The notes under the pieces: model-generated
Seen by the model: only the letters and a program-made list of their open reading frames with translations
What the model was told of the DNA's origin: nothing
Database searches by the model: none
Shown: one piece after another, positions 1 to 13,200 of the stretch
How positions within the stretch are numbered: the stretch's first letter is position 1
Layout: the number at the start of each line of letters is the position of its first letter
Made by a program: the position numbers and the translations under genes
NCBI GenBank assembly: GCA_914767885.1
Contig: CAJZBQ010000043.1
Location: forward strand, 682,001-746,000
Length of the DNA stretch: 64,000 bases
Source: Blepharisma stoltei
Lineage: Eukaryota; Ciliophora; Heterotrichea; Heterotrichida; Blepharismidae
Direction: 5' to 3'

Positions 1-71
1 TGCAAATTTGATTATATTAAAGATTGATTATTCAATTTATATCTAAATTATTTTATTTCATTAGTCTCCTA

Positions 72-3000
72 TTAGATGCTTCTTTGCTCTTGGCTTTGTG
101 CCACAGTAGAATCATGATCAAGACCATGAATTTGTAAGGATTTGTCTTCCATTATTTGATTTCATTCCTGATTTGGCCTATGCGATTTAATTTCATTCAG
201 AATGACTCTTCTTTTTCTAATAACAAATTTATTTGCAAAACTTTTTAAAAACCACACAATTAAAAATGGAAGGCATAGGTTAGGGGTTCAGTCCCCTATA
301 CTTTTTCCTAGTGAGGGAAGTTCTTACTTTCTGAAGGAAATCAGAGTTGGGACTGCTTCGGCAGCTCCAATTACTCTTGAATCATATTCAAGAACCGAAG
401 AGAGACTCGTCTGGGCCATAGGCAACAGAAACGGTTTGACGGTTAGGCCGATTCCACCTACCGTTGTTCAGAGCTGTTTGTGAGTGGATGGAATTCATGA
501 AGGAGGGGCTAGTATTGTTAGATCCTAAGCTAAGTGGGGGTCGACAAAGTGTTATCGTAATCTTAATCTTAATCTTTAAAAACCAATCATATAGCTTTTT
601 TATTCCATAGACTAAGTTGATAAGAATAGATATTATATGAAGTAGCAAAGAAAAGCTTAATAAGGATATTAAACCCCACCCAATATTTGTTCGATTATCA
701 TCAGATAAACCATCATCTAAAAGCTTCAGTATTAAACAATTAGAAGAAAAGTAACAAATTTCGCAAACTATATTCAGGCTGTTTCCTAAAACCGATTTTT
801 CATATGGTCTCAATAATATCAATAAAGCTGTATAAATAAATGATGAAGTTACTAAAAAAGCCACTTGCAAAATTATAGCTCATACCCTATATAGATTTCT
901 TTATCGAGCAAAATGTACTGGACTCTTGAATGAGCAAAACAGACTCTATCAAAGAGATGAGCTCAATCTCTTTATCAGGAAGATTTAAAAAATTAGATGT
1001 CAAAAAAAATGGTTACAAGCGTGTAAAAAAGTTGGCAAGTAAATGCGCCGATTTTTAAAATGTCTTTATTATTAAATTAATTTAAAATTTAGATATATCT
1101 AAAATAAATCAAAAGCGGAACTCCCCCATTAAACCATCACAGGGTTTCCAAGAATTATTGCTACGGCTTAGACATTAATCGAATACTCAATAATATTTGG
1201 ACTTATGCTTGATACAAGATAGCGTCCAGTATGGAGAAGCTGAGAATGACATCTAGTTTTTATACATATTATTTTATATGTAGCATTTATTATTTATGTA
1301 TTTATTATTATCATTAATTTATAAGACCTTTTAAATTAAGATTTTTATTTATTAATCAATCCCAGTCTAATTGGGTATCTGAAATTTAAAATTAATTTAA
1401 TAATAAAGCCATTTTTAATATCGGCGCGTTTACTTGCCAACTTTTTACACTTTGAGATGACATTTTTAAATCTTCCTGATATAGAGATTGAGCTCATCTC
1501 TATGAGAGAATCTGTTTTGCTCAATCAAGAGTCAAGTACATTTTTCTCGATAAAGAAATCTATATAATGGCATGAGCTATACATGGTCATATAAAAATAC
1601 ACATAAGGAAACCAAAATAACTCTGCGGATATTTTGAAATAAAAGAAATGATGCTGCAAATTTAGAGTTTCTTTTAAATCCTGCATATAGCACTCCATAT
1701 CGTCTTTCATGTGATGTTTTATTGAGCGTTTCTGCAGATTTAAATGTAATTTGGCAAATAATAAGCACAAAATTCAATAAAAGATAAATTGCTGCCAGAA
1801 TGCTCAAAGCCAAGGAAAGGTAGCCGATACGCTGGCTTGGTAATGAAATTTCTCTTAATTGGAGAAAAGTTGAAAGTGTAGTTTCCAAGAAGGACTCAAT
1901 TCCAATTCTAACCCCCTCTAGGTAATAAGCTTGCTCTTGCTAATTCAAATAGTAATTTTTTCTATAATAGATCGAAATTTATTTATTATTGAATGGCAAA
2001 TGCATTTTTGACATTTTAGCTGAAAACTCCTAATAATAAGCAAATATCGATCTATAAAATTTACTAATTCAAAATATTACAAAAAACTTTATTAATAAGC
2101 AGAATTCTTTTATGATCGGGGGACTAAGGAGAATTGAAAATAAAAATAAGCTTTTAAGGGATCTTATTATTGAATCGCTTGGCCTTACTTTAAATAATAT
2201 CAAAGAAATAAGCAATCCTATTAAAATAGCAGTTCAAACCAATAGAAATTGCCCATAGTTCATGAGAAAGTCTGTGTTTAAATTTTCATCAACAAAATTC
2301 TGTGGAGGGTCTGGAAAAGGGTCAGTGTTGACTAAATATCTCGTAAACGGATTTGGCAAGAATCTCCCATTTGCCATTCCAAGTGCTTTTAGATATGATA
2401 TGAAATTGTCAGGGTATTTCGGCGATAAGTATATCAAATAATTTTGGATCTGCATAGTTTCGATCATACCCCATATCGCTTGCATGTCAAGAAATCCTAT
2501 AGAAAATGTAGATAATATTGAAACAACTAGAGAAATGCTTACAGTAGTGGTTACTGCTGTTGTAACTGAAGAAGATATTACTTGGCCTGCTGTATAAATA
2601 TAAGAATAAGACACCATTAATTTTGTAGAAACTGATTTTTCTTGCATTTCATTTCCATTCACATCAATAATCAAATTAGGATTTATAAATTCTAATTTTA
2701 CGACAGTCCCAGCTGATGCATCTTCATGAAGATCTAAATCAACTATATATGTTGAGTTTTCTTTCGAAATAATAGACCAGTCAAATTTTAAATTTTCAAT
2801 TTCTATTTCAATATTTTTAGAGATTTCAATACCAAATGTAACAAGCTCATTAAATGATAAAGTAAGGCAATAACCCAAATCGGTTTTACTTAAGTACGCA
2901 AGGATTGGATAAGGCGGAGTTGTGTCTTTGCACACATCAGAAGAATTTGCACTCCCTCCAAAGCAATATCAGCCAATTTCCACTTTACAGCTAGAAGAGC

Positions 3001-5986
3001 AGCCATCTCCATTTGCATTATTTCCATCATCACATTGAACTTGTCCCATATTTTTTCCATCTCCACAAATTTCAATACAATTAGAAGATAATTGTGACCA
3101 TAAATCATCTGTAAAATAAGAAATCGGAATGGCAAAATAAGTAGAGTAGCCTTCAAATGAATTGCATGGATAGCATTTATTCGAATCATAGAGAATAGGT
3201 AAATCTGATATGCAAGAAGTACAGTTTGAAGGAATAATTGAGCAATTCGAGCATGAGATATCACATTTTAAGCAATTATTTGAAGAATCGCTAAAATATC
3301 CATCTGCACATATGCATTTCCCATTATATAAATTCAACCCATTTTTGCATACTAAGCAAGTATTCCCATCTCCGCATTTTAGACAGTTGATAAAGCAACT
3401 AAGGCACTCTTTTGTGATTAGATCAAAATAATACCCATCATGGCATGCTTTTACACATCGCACACCTTGCCTTCTATATCCATTTTGGCATTCACATTGT
3501 CCATTTTTTAGGATTGCATTCTCAACACACTGGATACAAGTCCCAATTTCATATTTAGTGCATTTATAGCATAAATCATCATAACAAGGGTTACAACTGC
3601 TAGCTCTTGAGCATATGCCATGGCATGAGCTTGGGCATTTCTGGCAATTTCCATCTGCATCCACATATTCAGTTTTATCACAAGTTGGCAAACAATAATT
3701 TAAGACTCCTGGGCAAGCAGAACAAGAACTGCAAGTGCCTAGACTTAACAGGATCTCATTATAGCCTTTTCCATAGTTATATAACGCAAAACTATACAGA
3801 AATCCATTTAATCCTGATCCTAAAAAATAGGTTAGACAAGAAACATCTTTATAATAGCTTAGAGCTATTTTTACTTCATATTTTTCATTTCAAACAAGAG
3901 TAACTTGAGTATGTTTATATGAATCATCAAAGGAGACTGAAGCAGAATAAAAAGCTCATTCCTTATTTTTCTGCTCATTTTCATATAAACTCGCTTCAAT
4001 TATCGAAGATTCTCTTGTAAGGATATTAAGACTAAGAATTTTCTCATTATGTCTTCGAAACAAGATATATGTTGCACCTGCAATATCTTGTTGGGCACTT
4101 AAAAATGATTGAGGGTCTCATTTAAATAGCATTGCTCAAAATTCAATCGTAAAATCAGAGCCTAGAATCCTTCTATTTTGTGTTGATTCTTCTAGCACAA
4201 ATTGATCAGCTTCAGATTTACCTATATAGATTCCTCTTTTATTGGCCGGGAACAAACTATGATAATTTTGATTATCAGTCTTAAAATAATCTATTAATTT
4301 GAGAGTGGATGCATTATAATCCAGCAGTAGATTGTTATCAAAGTTGATATTTGCAATAGAGCCTTGAGTTCCTGTACATTGGTTTAAAGTCGAGTCAGAA
4401 GTAAAGCCTAATGGGCAATAATCAAAACATATAGAAGGATGGTTTGGCTGAGCATAATATCCACTTGCACAACCTAAACAATTTATTTCTGTGTCATCAG
4501 AGCTGCATGCAGCACATGAAGGGTGACATTCTATTTATTAATTACTTTGACATATCCCATTTTTAGCATAATAACCAATTTCACAAGCACCGCAGTACCA
4601 AATTGAGGATCATGATGTGCAATAAGGATCAAGATAGGTAGCAGCGCTATATATGTTGTTATTATATTCAATTAAAGTAGCATCTATGCTGTTTCCAGGA
4701 TAAAATCGAAAGTCTGCATAATTTCCTGGATATTTTTGCTTCGGAGTTCCTCCAATATATATACCTTTATCAGAAGTAAAAGCTGGTGCTGTATATGTAT
4801 AAGTAATTGAAGATGAAACAAGAGGGTAAGTAGCCGATGGAGGGTTAGGACTACTTTGGGTATAAATCTTTAACAATTTAGAACTAGAATTAATAGTGAC
4901 AGCAAAGAAAATCCAATTCCCAATATAATTGGCCCCATTAATGGCAGTCGAATCATAAGCTATATTAGTCCCATCTGTGCTATATATTTTAGCTTTCATC
5001 ATATCACAATTGCTTGCACTAGTCGCCAAATTTACTTGCAAATATGTCTTATGGGATTTTTCAATTTGAAAAAAAGTTGGCTCTTTGCATATAGAAAATT
5101 GAAACCAGCCTGTAATTGAATAGTCGCTTCATCCAATTGTAGGCACAGAAACATCATTATATACAAAAGATTGGCTATGAAAATAATATGGCAAATCATT
5201 TGAAGACAAATAAGGCGCATTTGCATATAATTTTGGCTCAAATAAAGGGAAAAACCATTCAGTTTGTGAAGCGCACCATTGGTCACATTTTCCATAATCT
5301 ATGCTTGGAAACAAACTTGCACAGCTTACTCCTGCACAAGATGAGGAATATTGCAGTCTTCAGTCATAAAATTCATTGTAAATGTTATTGTGGATTCTAA
5401 AATCGCTAATTCTTACTTGGAAAGAGTCAAATTCTAAAATTCGCAAGTGTGAGTTGACAGGTATTGATGTTTCTATATCAAAATCTTCTGAAATGTAAGA
5501 CTCAGTTCCAAAATTATTATAATAAAAAAGGCATGATTTATTTTCAGTGCTTGCAGATATTCCGATAAATATCCAGTTATCAGAAGGAGTCTATGTTATT
5601 TTTACATAAGATAGCTTCAAAATTGATGAGGGACCAGCATTTTCTTGTGCCCACTCTAAAAAGAAATAAAAAGATGATGATGGCAACAAATATGAATATT
5701 TAAGGCCAAGATAATTGTTAAATTTTCAATTTGATTTGGATTTCGACTTTGATTGGTCTATTAAAAATATAAATTGGTCGCTTTTTATATCATATATTTT
5801 GATCCAAAAGGAAATTCCAAAGCTTGGCTGAATTTCTTCACCAGACAAGATTGCTTCTGTAAGCTTTATGTCAATATTAGTATTTCAATCTAAATATTGA
5901 GAGTATTGAGGTGGGAAGACTGAGGAAACGCTTGAAATTGCATTTATGCCAAGTTGGAGAAAGAAAAGAAGAAACACCCAAACCAT
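72..5986 (-). CDS. Giant lectin-like/cysteine-rich multi-pass membrane protein, copy A
   Basis: Read with TGA=Trp, removing two 15-nt introns (4531-4545, 5591-5605), two TA-bounded IESs and one retroposon. It starts MVWVFLLFFL, a signal peptide. Concanavalin/LamG-like segments follow, then a furin-like cysteine-rich region (about 3000-3750), then a Myxo-disulfide (DUF4215-type) repeat, CGDG..CDDGN..GDGCSSSC, near 2960-3070. The C-terminal third has several hydrophobic helices and ends in a polar tail (EQRSI stop). Such ciliate surface proteins are common, but the function is unknown. It is the head-to-head paralogue of the gene at 7226-15228; aligning the two defines most IES boundaries. The C-terminal tail is only recovered by removing the insert at 255-574. 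Confident as a gene, low confidence on function. Confidence 0.85.
255..574 (-). mobile_element. Retroposon R1 in the coding exon of copy A
   Basis: GC-richer 320-bp insert flanked by an 11-bp target-site duplication TTTAAAAACCA (244-254 and 575-585). Read on the minus strand it begins with a TTAAGA-type microsatellite and ends CTTCCATTTTTAATTGTG. Removing it with one duplication copy joins WFLK to SFANKF in frame, matching WFMKNFANKF in copy B. The middle (inverted motif ACGGTAGGTGGA, CCTAACCGTCAAACCGTT) matches the insert at about 14150-14460. Confidence 0.8.
876..1581. mobile_element. Long-TIR IES in copy A (706 bp)
   Basis: Both ends begin TAGCTCAT and the two arms, each about 210 bp, are inverted repeats of roughly 85-90 percent identity by eye. 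TA flanks both ends. Removal joins YDHV to ILQVAFLV in frame, matching YDYAIIQMAL in copy B. The interior is AT-rich and shows no transposase ORF, so it is non-autonomous. Confidence 0.85.
1911..2126. mobile_element. TA-bounded IES in copy A (216 bp)
   Basis: Flanked by TA on both sides, with short inverted CCCCC/GGGGG ends (ACCCCCTC.. and ..GGGGGACTA). Removal joins SILL to RIGIESF in frame, as in copy B (SILLRIGIESF). Probably a reduced relative of the ACTCCC MITE family. Confidence 0.8.
4531..4545 (-). other. 15-nt intron
   Basis: Minus-strand GTAATTAATAAATAG, exactly 15 nt with GT..AG, contains in-frame stops. The same intron lies at the same place in copy B (9838-9852). Confidence 0.9.
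5591..5605 (-). other. 15-nt intron
   Basis: Minus-strand GTAAAAATAACATAG, 15 nt. Its removal joins LSY to TPSDNWIF. The orthologous intron of copy B is inflated by a retroposon (7601-8066). Confidence 0.9.
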
Positions 5987-6058
5987 ATATATTATAGACT
6001 TAAAAATTTTTGTATTTAATTTCTTTGTTTTTATTAATTGATATTTTTATTCATTCCT

Positions 6059-6143
6059 AAGTGAAGGTAGATATGAAGAGGCACTAATATATTACAATGA
6101 TGCAATTAGAATTAATCCAAATAATAGAAATATATATAAATAA
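6059..6143 (+). pseudogene. TPR repeat remnant
   Basis: A short plus-strand reading contains EGRYEEALIYYNDAIRINP, a textbook tetratricopeptide repeat, and stops soon after. No start or partner exons are visible nearby on this strand. It may be a relic, or an exon isolated by unrecognised IESs. Confidence 0.45.
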
Positions 6144-6281
6144 AGAAAATGCCTGTCGAAAATTAATCATAGCGAAGAAGCTGATGAATCTATAAAGAAG
6201 CAAATATTCTGAAAAACGCTCACAAATAATATACTAAAATTTTATTACAAATTGTTTTCTATAGATTTTAAGCATATATAA

Positions 6282-6512
6282 TTATAATGTTTGCTTATCA
6301 TAACCAAATTTATCTGCATTTTTTTGGAGCAGCTCAATACGGTCTCGGACTAATACGCCGCTAATAAAATTGATATCATTTCAGAAAAATTTCATCCTTG
6401 CCTGATTTTCTTGCTTCAAATTATCAGCCTTATTATAGTCCTGCAAAGCTGCTTCTTCTTGTCTGAGGTTATTAAATACTCTAGCTCGGCTGCAGAAATA
6501 CTTAATATTTTG
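6282..6512 (-). pseudogene. TPR-like coding remnant
   Basis: Minus-strand frame with one TGA read as Trp encodes about 76 residues including CSRARVFNNLRQEEAALQDY and a tail ending KFGYDKQTL stop. It resembles a TPR repeat plus capping helix. The upstream frame is closed by TAA, so this is a fragment or the last exon of a gene split by elements not resolved here. Confidence 0.4.
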
Positions 6513-6756
6513 TTATAAAATATCATTTATTATGACGAAAAGAAGACGTAAAGTAGAGAGAATGCTAAAACATTAGAAGTAGTTTAATATTAGTTATGAG
6601 GTTTTAAAGGATTTTAAGCGATTTTTCTTATTACACCATTTATTAGTAGAAATAATTTAAGATGGATATCAAGCAGGATTAATTCGATTATTTTTGCATT
6701 ATTGAAGAAGGAAATTAATTGAGTGAAGTTTTAAGCCTTTGCAAACTTTTCGAATT

Positions 6757-6841
6757 TATAGTGACTTACACTATCTAGAACAGGGCTTTTTTTGATAGTC
6801 TACCGCCAAAATTCCCGTTCTAGATAGTGTAAGTCACTATA
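6757..6841. repeat. Near-perfect palindrome, probable palindromic IES
   Basis: Arms of about 28 bp starting TATAGTGACTTACACTATC pair across a spacer of about 25 bp, and both ends carry TATA. This is the form of short palindromic IESs. It lies outside recognised coding sequence, so precise excision cannot be checked by frame. Confidence 0.7.
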
Positions 6842-7225
6842 ATTACCTTCAGGTGAAATCATGGTTCAATATAAAAATATTTTTTGTTGCATAAGGGCTA
6901 CTACTCTACAATCCTGCCTGACTTTTCTTTTATTATAAAGGCTCTGTGATAAGGATTTGCCTCTCTAAATCAGTTTTCTCATTGTAAACGCCCTTTTCAA
7001 CAGGCTAAAATGCTTCAATCAGAAATGTATAGTATCATATTTATTATTCCAAAATTTTCTTAAAATTTTCTGCAAATTTACTTTATATATCATGCATGCT
7101 GTGATAATAGCTTTAATCCGATAGGAGCTATATAGAAGTATCAATAATTTATAGATAAGAATTTTTATAATTATAAATAGGCCCTTTTTAGCATTTTGCT
7201 AGTTTGAGCCAATAAAATTAATAAA

Positions 7226-10200
7226 ATGACCACAATGGGCTTTTTGGTTTTTCTTCTTTTTTTCTTTGTCTGCTTCAGTGCAGAAACCAGTCCAAGTGTC
7301 TATTCTATACTTCCGCCTCAATACTCTCTATTTTTCGGTGAATCCGCTGGTTTAGAAATCAAAATGACTGAATCATTTTTATCAGGAGACCAAATTCAAC
7401 AAAAATTCGGCATCTCTCTTTGGGTTAAACTACCTGAAGTGGCAAGTGGGCCAATATTTACAATCCGTCTACCTAAAGCTGAAGAAAATACAATGACAAG
7501 AGGTGGAATTTTTGTTAGTCTTTCCTATTTATTTCATGTTTTAAAACTGGAATGGCTTAGTGCTGATAGTTATGGTTTTTCACTATTAACTTTACCTTAT
7601 GTATGTTTTATTTATTTATTTAGTTAGTTAGTTTTATACGGCCATACGTGGGCGAACCAGCGGACCACGACACCTCAGCTCGAAAGACGACTCCAGGTCG
7701 GGTTCTGATGCGACCATACTCCCAGGCCCGACGCCATCATGATTTCTGGTCTGAACCACCTGTCCAGAGGATCAGCTCCTCTGGGCAGAACCACTCTTGA
7801 GTGAGTGCCCCGATGGTCCCGATGAAAGAAGACCATGCGGTAGGCAAAACCTGTCTAGTCCATCTGGCAGGGACAGGAAAACCTTCGGGGAAGAAATAAA
7901 ACTTCCTTTTCGGTACGGCTTCCCCACCTCTCAAGGCCTACTTAAGACAGGGAACGAGGCCCTATATTTCAGCTTCATCAGAAATGGGTCCGACCAGTTC
8001 CATAGGAGGTGCGCCTCGGAGTCCTGCTTCCGTCAACGTCACCATTTTATTTTTTGTTTTATTTAGGAATCTTCTGAAAATTGAATATTTATAGGAATAT
8101 CAGCTGGCTTTGAAAATAAGTCCTGCCTTTTTTACTACAATAATTTAGGCTCAGAATTTTATACATCAGGATTTTTCTATGTAGAAATTTCAATATACTT
8201 CGTGAGCAGCTATGGCTAGAACTTTTAATTTAAAAACAAAATGGCAAGTTTATCATTATGAGCTTGATGAGTAAATTCATTTTTTCTGTTTCGTCTAAAT
8301 TGAAATTTGAAGTGGGAGGAGTCAGTGTCGATCTATAAGCGTTATCACTCTATACCAGTAAACTCATTTTTAATATTGGGAAAAAATATGTATATATGAG
8401 GAAGAATTGGCGATTTTAGGATCCATAATAATATTTACAATGAAGTTTCTGACTGAAAGCTGCAATATTCCTCATCTTGTGCAGCAGTTAGTTGTACAAG
8501 TTTATTCCCAAGCATAGATTATGGAAAATGTGATCAATGGTGCGCTTCAGAAGCGGAAAGATTTTTTCCTTTGTTTGAGCCTGTTTTGTATTCAAATACT
8601 CCCTATTTGACAATAGATGATAAATTTTATACTTTTGATACCGCTTCTTGGATTTATTATGATATAAGCCCATCATTATGAAAAATATTTCTTAATATAA
8701 ATTAAAAAATACGTTTCCTCCTGTAGCTGGGCTCTTATACATATCCAGACTTTTTTTGATGCAAAGGATGGATTAGCCTCGAGGCGAGAAGTCTAGTGCT
8801 ATTTCTGCAGTGGCCTGGTCGGAAGTTTTTTTTTGCTAGCAGCCCCAAGCCTGGGGGTATACGATAGAATCAGGGCTACTTGTCTGTCAGGCTGCTTGGA
8901 GACTACCCCGAGTGGTATAAGCTGCTGAGTTTTTTCTTTTTGAGCTAATCAAGGTGAAAATGGAAGGCATGCTTACAAAAATCTCAAGGGCAAAAGTCTC
9001 TCCACTTGAAAAGGGTCCCAAGTAAGGTGCAATCTGGGCCTAAACTAATCAGGGTTGAGCAATACTGGCACTTTTGGGTTAGAAATAGAGGTTCGTATTT
9101 TTGCAGATAGATTGGCTACCGAGAAACTGGGGGTTTCTTCCTGGACTAAAGTTGCCCTGAGGAAGTCCACATAATAGCTAGCGTTTTTGCTCAGAAAGTG
9201 AGGACTGCAAGCAGCATCATTAATCTAATCTTATTATGAAACGATTTTTCAATTACAGGATGGTTTCAATTTGAGCCATGTCCATTGGGAGGTTTTACAT
9301 TCTTAATGATATATAGCAAAAAATTATTTAAGGTCTATATTGAGTTAGCTCTAAGCTCATCTTCTTCTGACTGTGATAAGCTGGAAGCAACAATATATAG
9401 CACTGATGGCACTAATCATGCATATGACTCAGTATCAATAACTAGTTCAAGCTATATTGGAAACTGGTTCTTTTTTGCTATCACTCTTAACTCTGGCTCT
9501 AAATTATTGACCCTTTATAGCCAAAACGGCATTAATCCACCGTCATCACTTTTTCCGCTAATTTCATCATCTGTTACTTACACTTATGCGGCTTTACCAT
9601 TTGATAGTACTGATATGGATATATATATCGGTGGTTTTAACGATACAATTTCTCCTGGAGACTATGCAGATTTTCGATTTTATCCAAGCAATTTTATAGA
9701 TGCAACTTTACTGCAGTATAATAACAATATATATAGCGCAGCTATTTATCTTGATCCACACTGCTTATTGTGGGCATCAATATGGTACTGTGATATGTGC
9801 GAAATTGGGTATTTTCTTAAAAATGGAATTTGCCAAAGTAATTAATAAATAGAATGCCATTATTCATGCGCAGCATGCAGCTCTGGTGATACAGAATCTA
9901 ATTGTTTAAGCTGTGCAAATGGATATTTTGCTCAGCCTGGCAACCCCTCTATGTGCTTTGATTATTGTCCATTAGGCTATGCATGAGATTACTCTCTTAA
10001 TCAGTGCAAAGGCACCCCAGGAAGCATTGGGAGCTTAAATTTTGATGATAAATTATTAGAAAATTTTGATATTTCTGCTTTAAATGCAAAATTTGGTAAT
10101 TATATAGATTATTACCCAGATTTTGATTATATAGATCCTTATCCTGCTAATAAAAGAGGAATTTACTTCAAGGAATTTTCATATATAGCAATAGATAAAA

Positions 10201-13200
10201 CTTACCAATCTGGCATATTTAGTTCTGATTTTACAATAGAAGTATGGGCCTTATCATTTTCTTCAGAAGGTATACTTTTCACAGCATTAAAATTTGGTGC
10301 AGTTCATAGCTTTTACGATAATACTGTTCAAAAAAATTTTTATCTTATTGAATTTTTACGAATTTTTATAGAAAAAAGAGCTCTTAAATTTTCAATTACA
10401 AATAAAGAAAATAGCTCACTTCCCTCCATGAGCGAACAAAAAACATTTTTTTTTTAAAATTTTATAAATTTTATCAAAAATTATATTTCAAAATTTAAAA
10501 AAATCCGTATTCTAAATAATTTTAAATCAAATATTAATTTAATTTGTAAAATTTATTATGTTTTTTAAAATGCAGCTGCTTAAATTAAACAGAATTAGCT
10601 AGAATTTTCATGATAATAATTATCACTTATGCATCAAAATATTTTTTAAAAAAAATTTTTGTTTGCTCACACAAGGGCAGAGTTACAAGAACTAGTTTTA
10701 CCATCTGCAAATGCAAATACAAGAGAATGGGAACTTTTATCTTTTTCTTTGTCTTTTGATCATTTATCTAAAACAAGCAAAGTTATAATTTCAAGAAATA
10801 GAAATTACTACCAAGAAATTATCACAAGCTATTATAAAGAAGTAGTTAACATGACTTACCATATTGGTAATGATATCCAAGGAGGCTGTGGGTTTATTGG
10901 ATATATGTACAGTTTTTCTATGTATAACTATGGAAAAAGCTATAGTGAAATCATAGCAGGTTTAGGCACTTGCACTTCTTGTTCTGCTTGTCCAGGAGTC
11001 TTAAATTCTTGCTTGCCAACTTGTGGTCAAGATGAGTATGTAGATGAGAATGGAAACTGTCAAAAATGTCTAAGTAAATGCTCATGAACATGCTCCAGAG
11101 CTGATACTTGCAATCTTTGCTACGATGATTTATGCTATAAATGCACTACATATGAAATCGGGGCTTGCATACAGTGCATTGCTAATGCCATTTTAATAGA
11201 TGGAAAATGCAAATGCCAGGGCGGATATATTAAACAGGATAATGAGTGCGTAAATAAATGTGGAGATGGATTTTATCTCGATTTTAATGCTCAAAAATGC
11301 CTCAGCTGCTCTAACAATTGCCTTAGATGCAATGATGGAGATTCCTGCATTGTATGCAAAAGCAGTTTTACAAATAATAAAGGAAAATGTGCCTGCATGA
11401 ATGGGTATTTTTTTGATTCTTCAAATAAATGCTTAAAATGTGACAGCTCATGCATGACTTGTTCAGGTATTTCTTCAAACTGTACTTCTTGCGTTCCAAG
11501 CTTGCCTATTCTCTATGGCTCAAATAAATGCTATCCTTGTGATTCGTTTGAAGGCTATTCTAATTATTTTGCAATTCCGGTCTCATATTTTTCTGAAGAT
11601 TTATTGTCTCAATTAGCTTATAATTGTATTGAAATTTGTGGAGATGGAAGAAATATGGGGCAAGCTCAATGCGATGATGTAAATAATGCTAATGGAGATG
11701 GCTGCTCATCTAGCTGTGCAGTAGAAACTGGATGGTCTTGCTTTGGAGGAAGCTCAAACTCTCCTGATGTATGTAAGGATATAACCCCTCCTTTACCAAT
11801 TCTTATGTATCTAAACTTGCTTTCAATTAATAATGAAATTTTTGTTTTATTGACAAAAAAAATAATTAAAAAAATTTAAATTAATTTTATTTTGCATAAT
11901 TATAAAAACTCTAGGTTTTTAAAAATGAAAAATGTAAGGCTTGGTTCTTATTAATTGAGGCTGAGTAAGTGAAGAGAGTAAATGCTACCTTCTTTCTTTA
12001 TTATTCAGCGAGCCTGTAGTTTTTACTTCTGAAATCTCGAAAAATATTGATATAGAAATCGAAAGTATATTAAAATTCAGCTGGTCGATAACTGAAAAAA
12101 ATTCTTTATTTATCATCACTTTAAGTATGCATGAAAGTGTGTCTGCAGGAACTAGTGTAAAAGTTATATTTAAAAATCCAAGCTCGATAGCTGATTTCAA
12201 TGGAAATGAAATGAAAGAGAGCTCACTCCCCAACGTGAGCAAATTAAGCCAGTGGAAAATGCCTATTTTTCGGTAAAAACCACTAACAAGACATTTTAAT
12301 ATAAAAATTTTTCTGAAAAAATATTTGATATATAAGTGATAATTAATATAATGAAATCCTACACTAATTTTGTTGAATTTTAAAATGCTTGATTTTAAAT
12401 CATAAATTTACAAATTAAATTAATTTTTGCTTTCCAATTTACTAAAATTTTATATATATAAAAAAGCGAATAAAATTTTTTTTGTTCGCTCACGAACTGG
12501 GGGATTTAGTGTCTACAAATTTGCTTGAATCTTTTGCATATACAACTGGTCAAGCAATCAAATCTTCAGTTATAACCAGAATTATTAAAATGACGTGATC
12601 TGATGTGGACTCCTGGTGACCTGTGAGTTGATCCAGGCCCAGGAAAGGCGAGCCACATGGCGAAGTTCTCCGGGGTGGGTTTTTGACCTGGGGCTGACCC
12701 TTGTCTTTTTTCCTTACCTGCAAGATGACCCTACTGGCGCAAAATCCCGATACCTCTCCATGGGAGCATTATTGAGCCTGTGATATGGTTCTGACAGGCC
12801 ATGGAGAAGGCAGAAGGCGTTTCCCCTATACTCTGAGCCCTGTCAGAGGTTAAAGGAGTTTTCTGCTGAGATTCGGAGACCCCGACCGGGTGGGGTGGCT
12901 TCCCCGAAGACCTTCGACGTCACCATTTTTTGGTGACGTCAGAAGGGAAAAAGGTGGTGTGAGGATAGCGCTTAGCGTCACTGCGAAGCTATCCGTTGGA
13001 CGGTGAGGGGCTGAAATAAACCCCTGCGACCCGCTATAACTCTATTCTAATCAATTTATAACCGCAACAACAATAACTGCTGCTAGTTCTGTTTTAGGAT
13101 CTTTATCAGCAGGGATTTTTATGGGATCTTTTAATTTTCAAGCTTTTTGGAATATGATTGAAATAATGCAAATCCAAAATTATTTGATATTTTTATCCCC

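Larger units (their letters stand above)
5987..7225. other. Head-to-head intergenic region
   Basis: Divergent spacer between the two giant paralogues. It holds the two TPR remnants and an 85-bp palindrome; otherwise AT-rich with nothing else recognised. It must contain both promoters. Confidence 0.6.

Noticed and set aside
561-574. TTAATCTTAATC-type runs as telomeric repeats or chromosome ends
   Set aside because: Each run is only two or three units long and lies at the 5' end of a retroposon inside continuous sequence.
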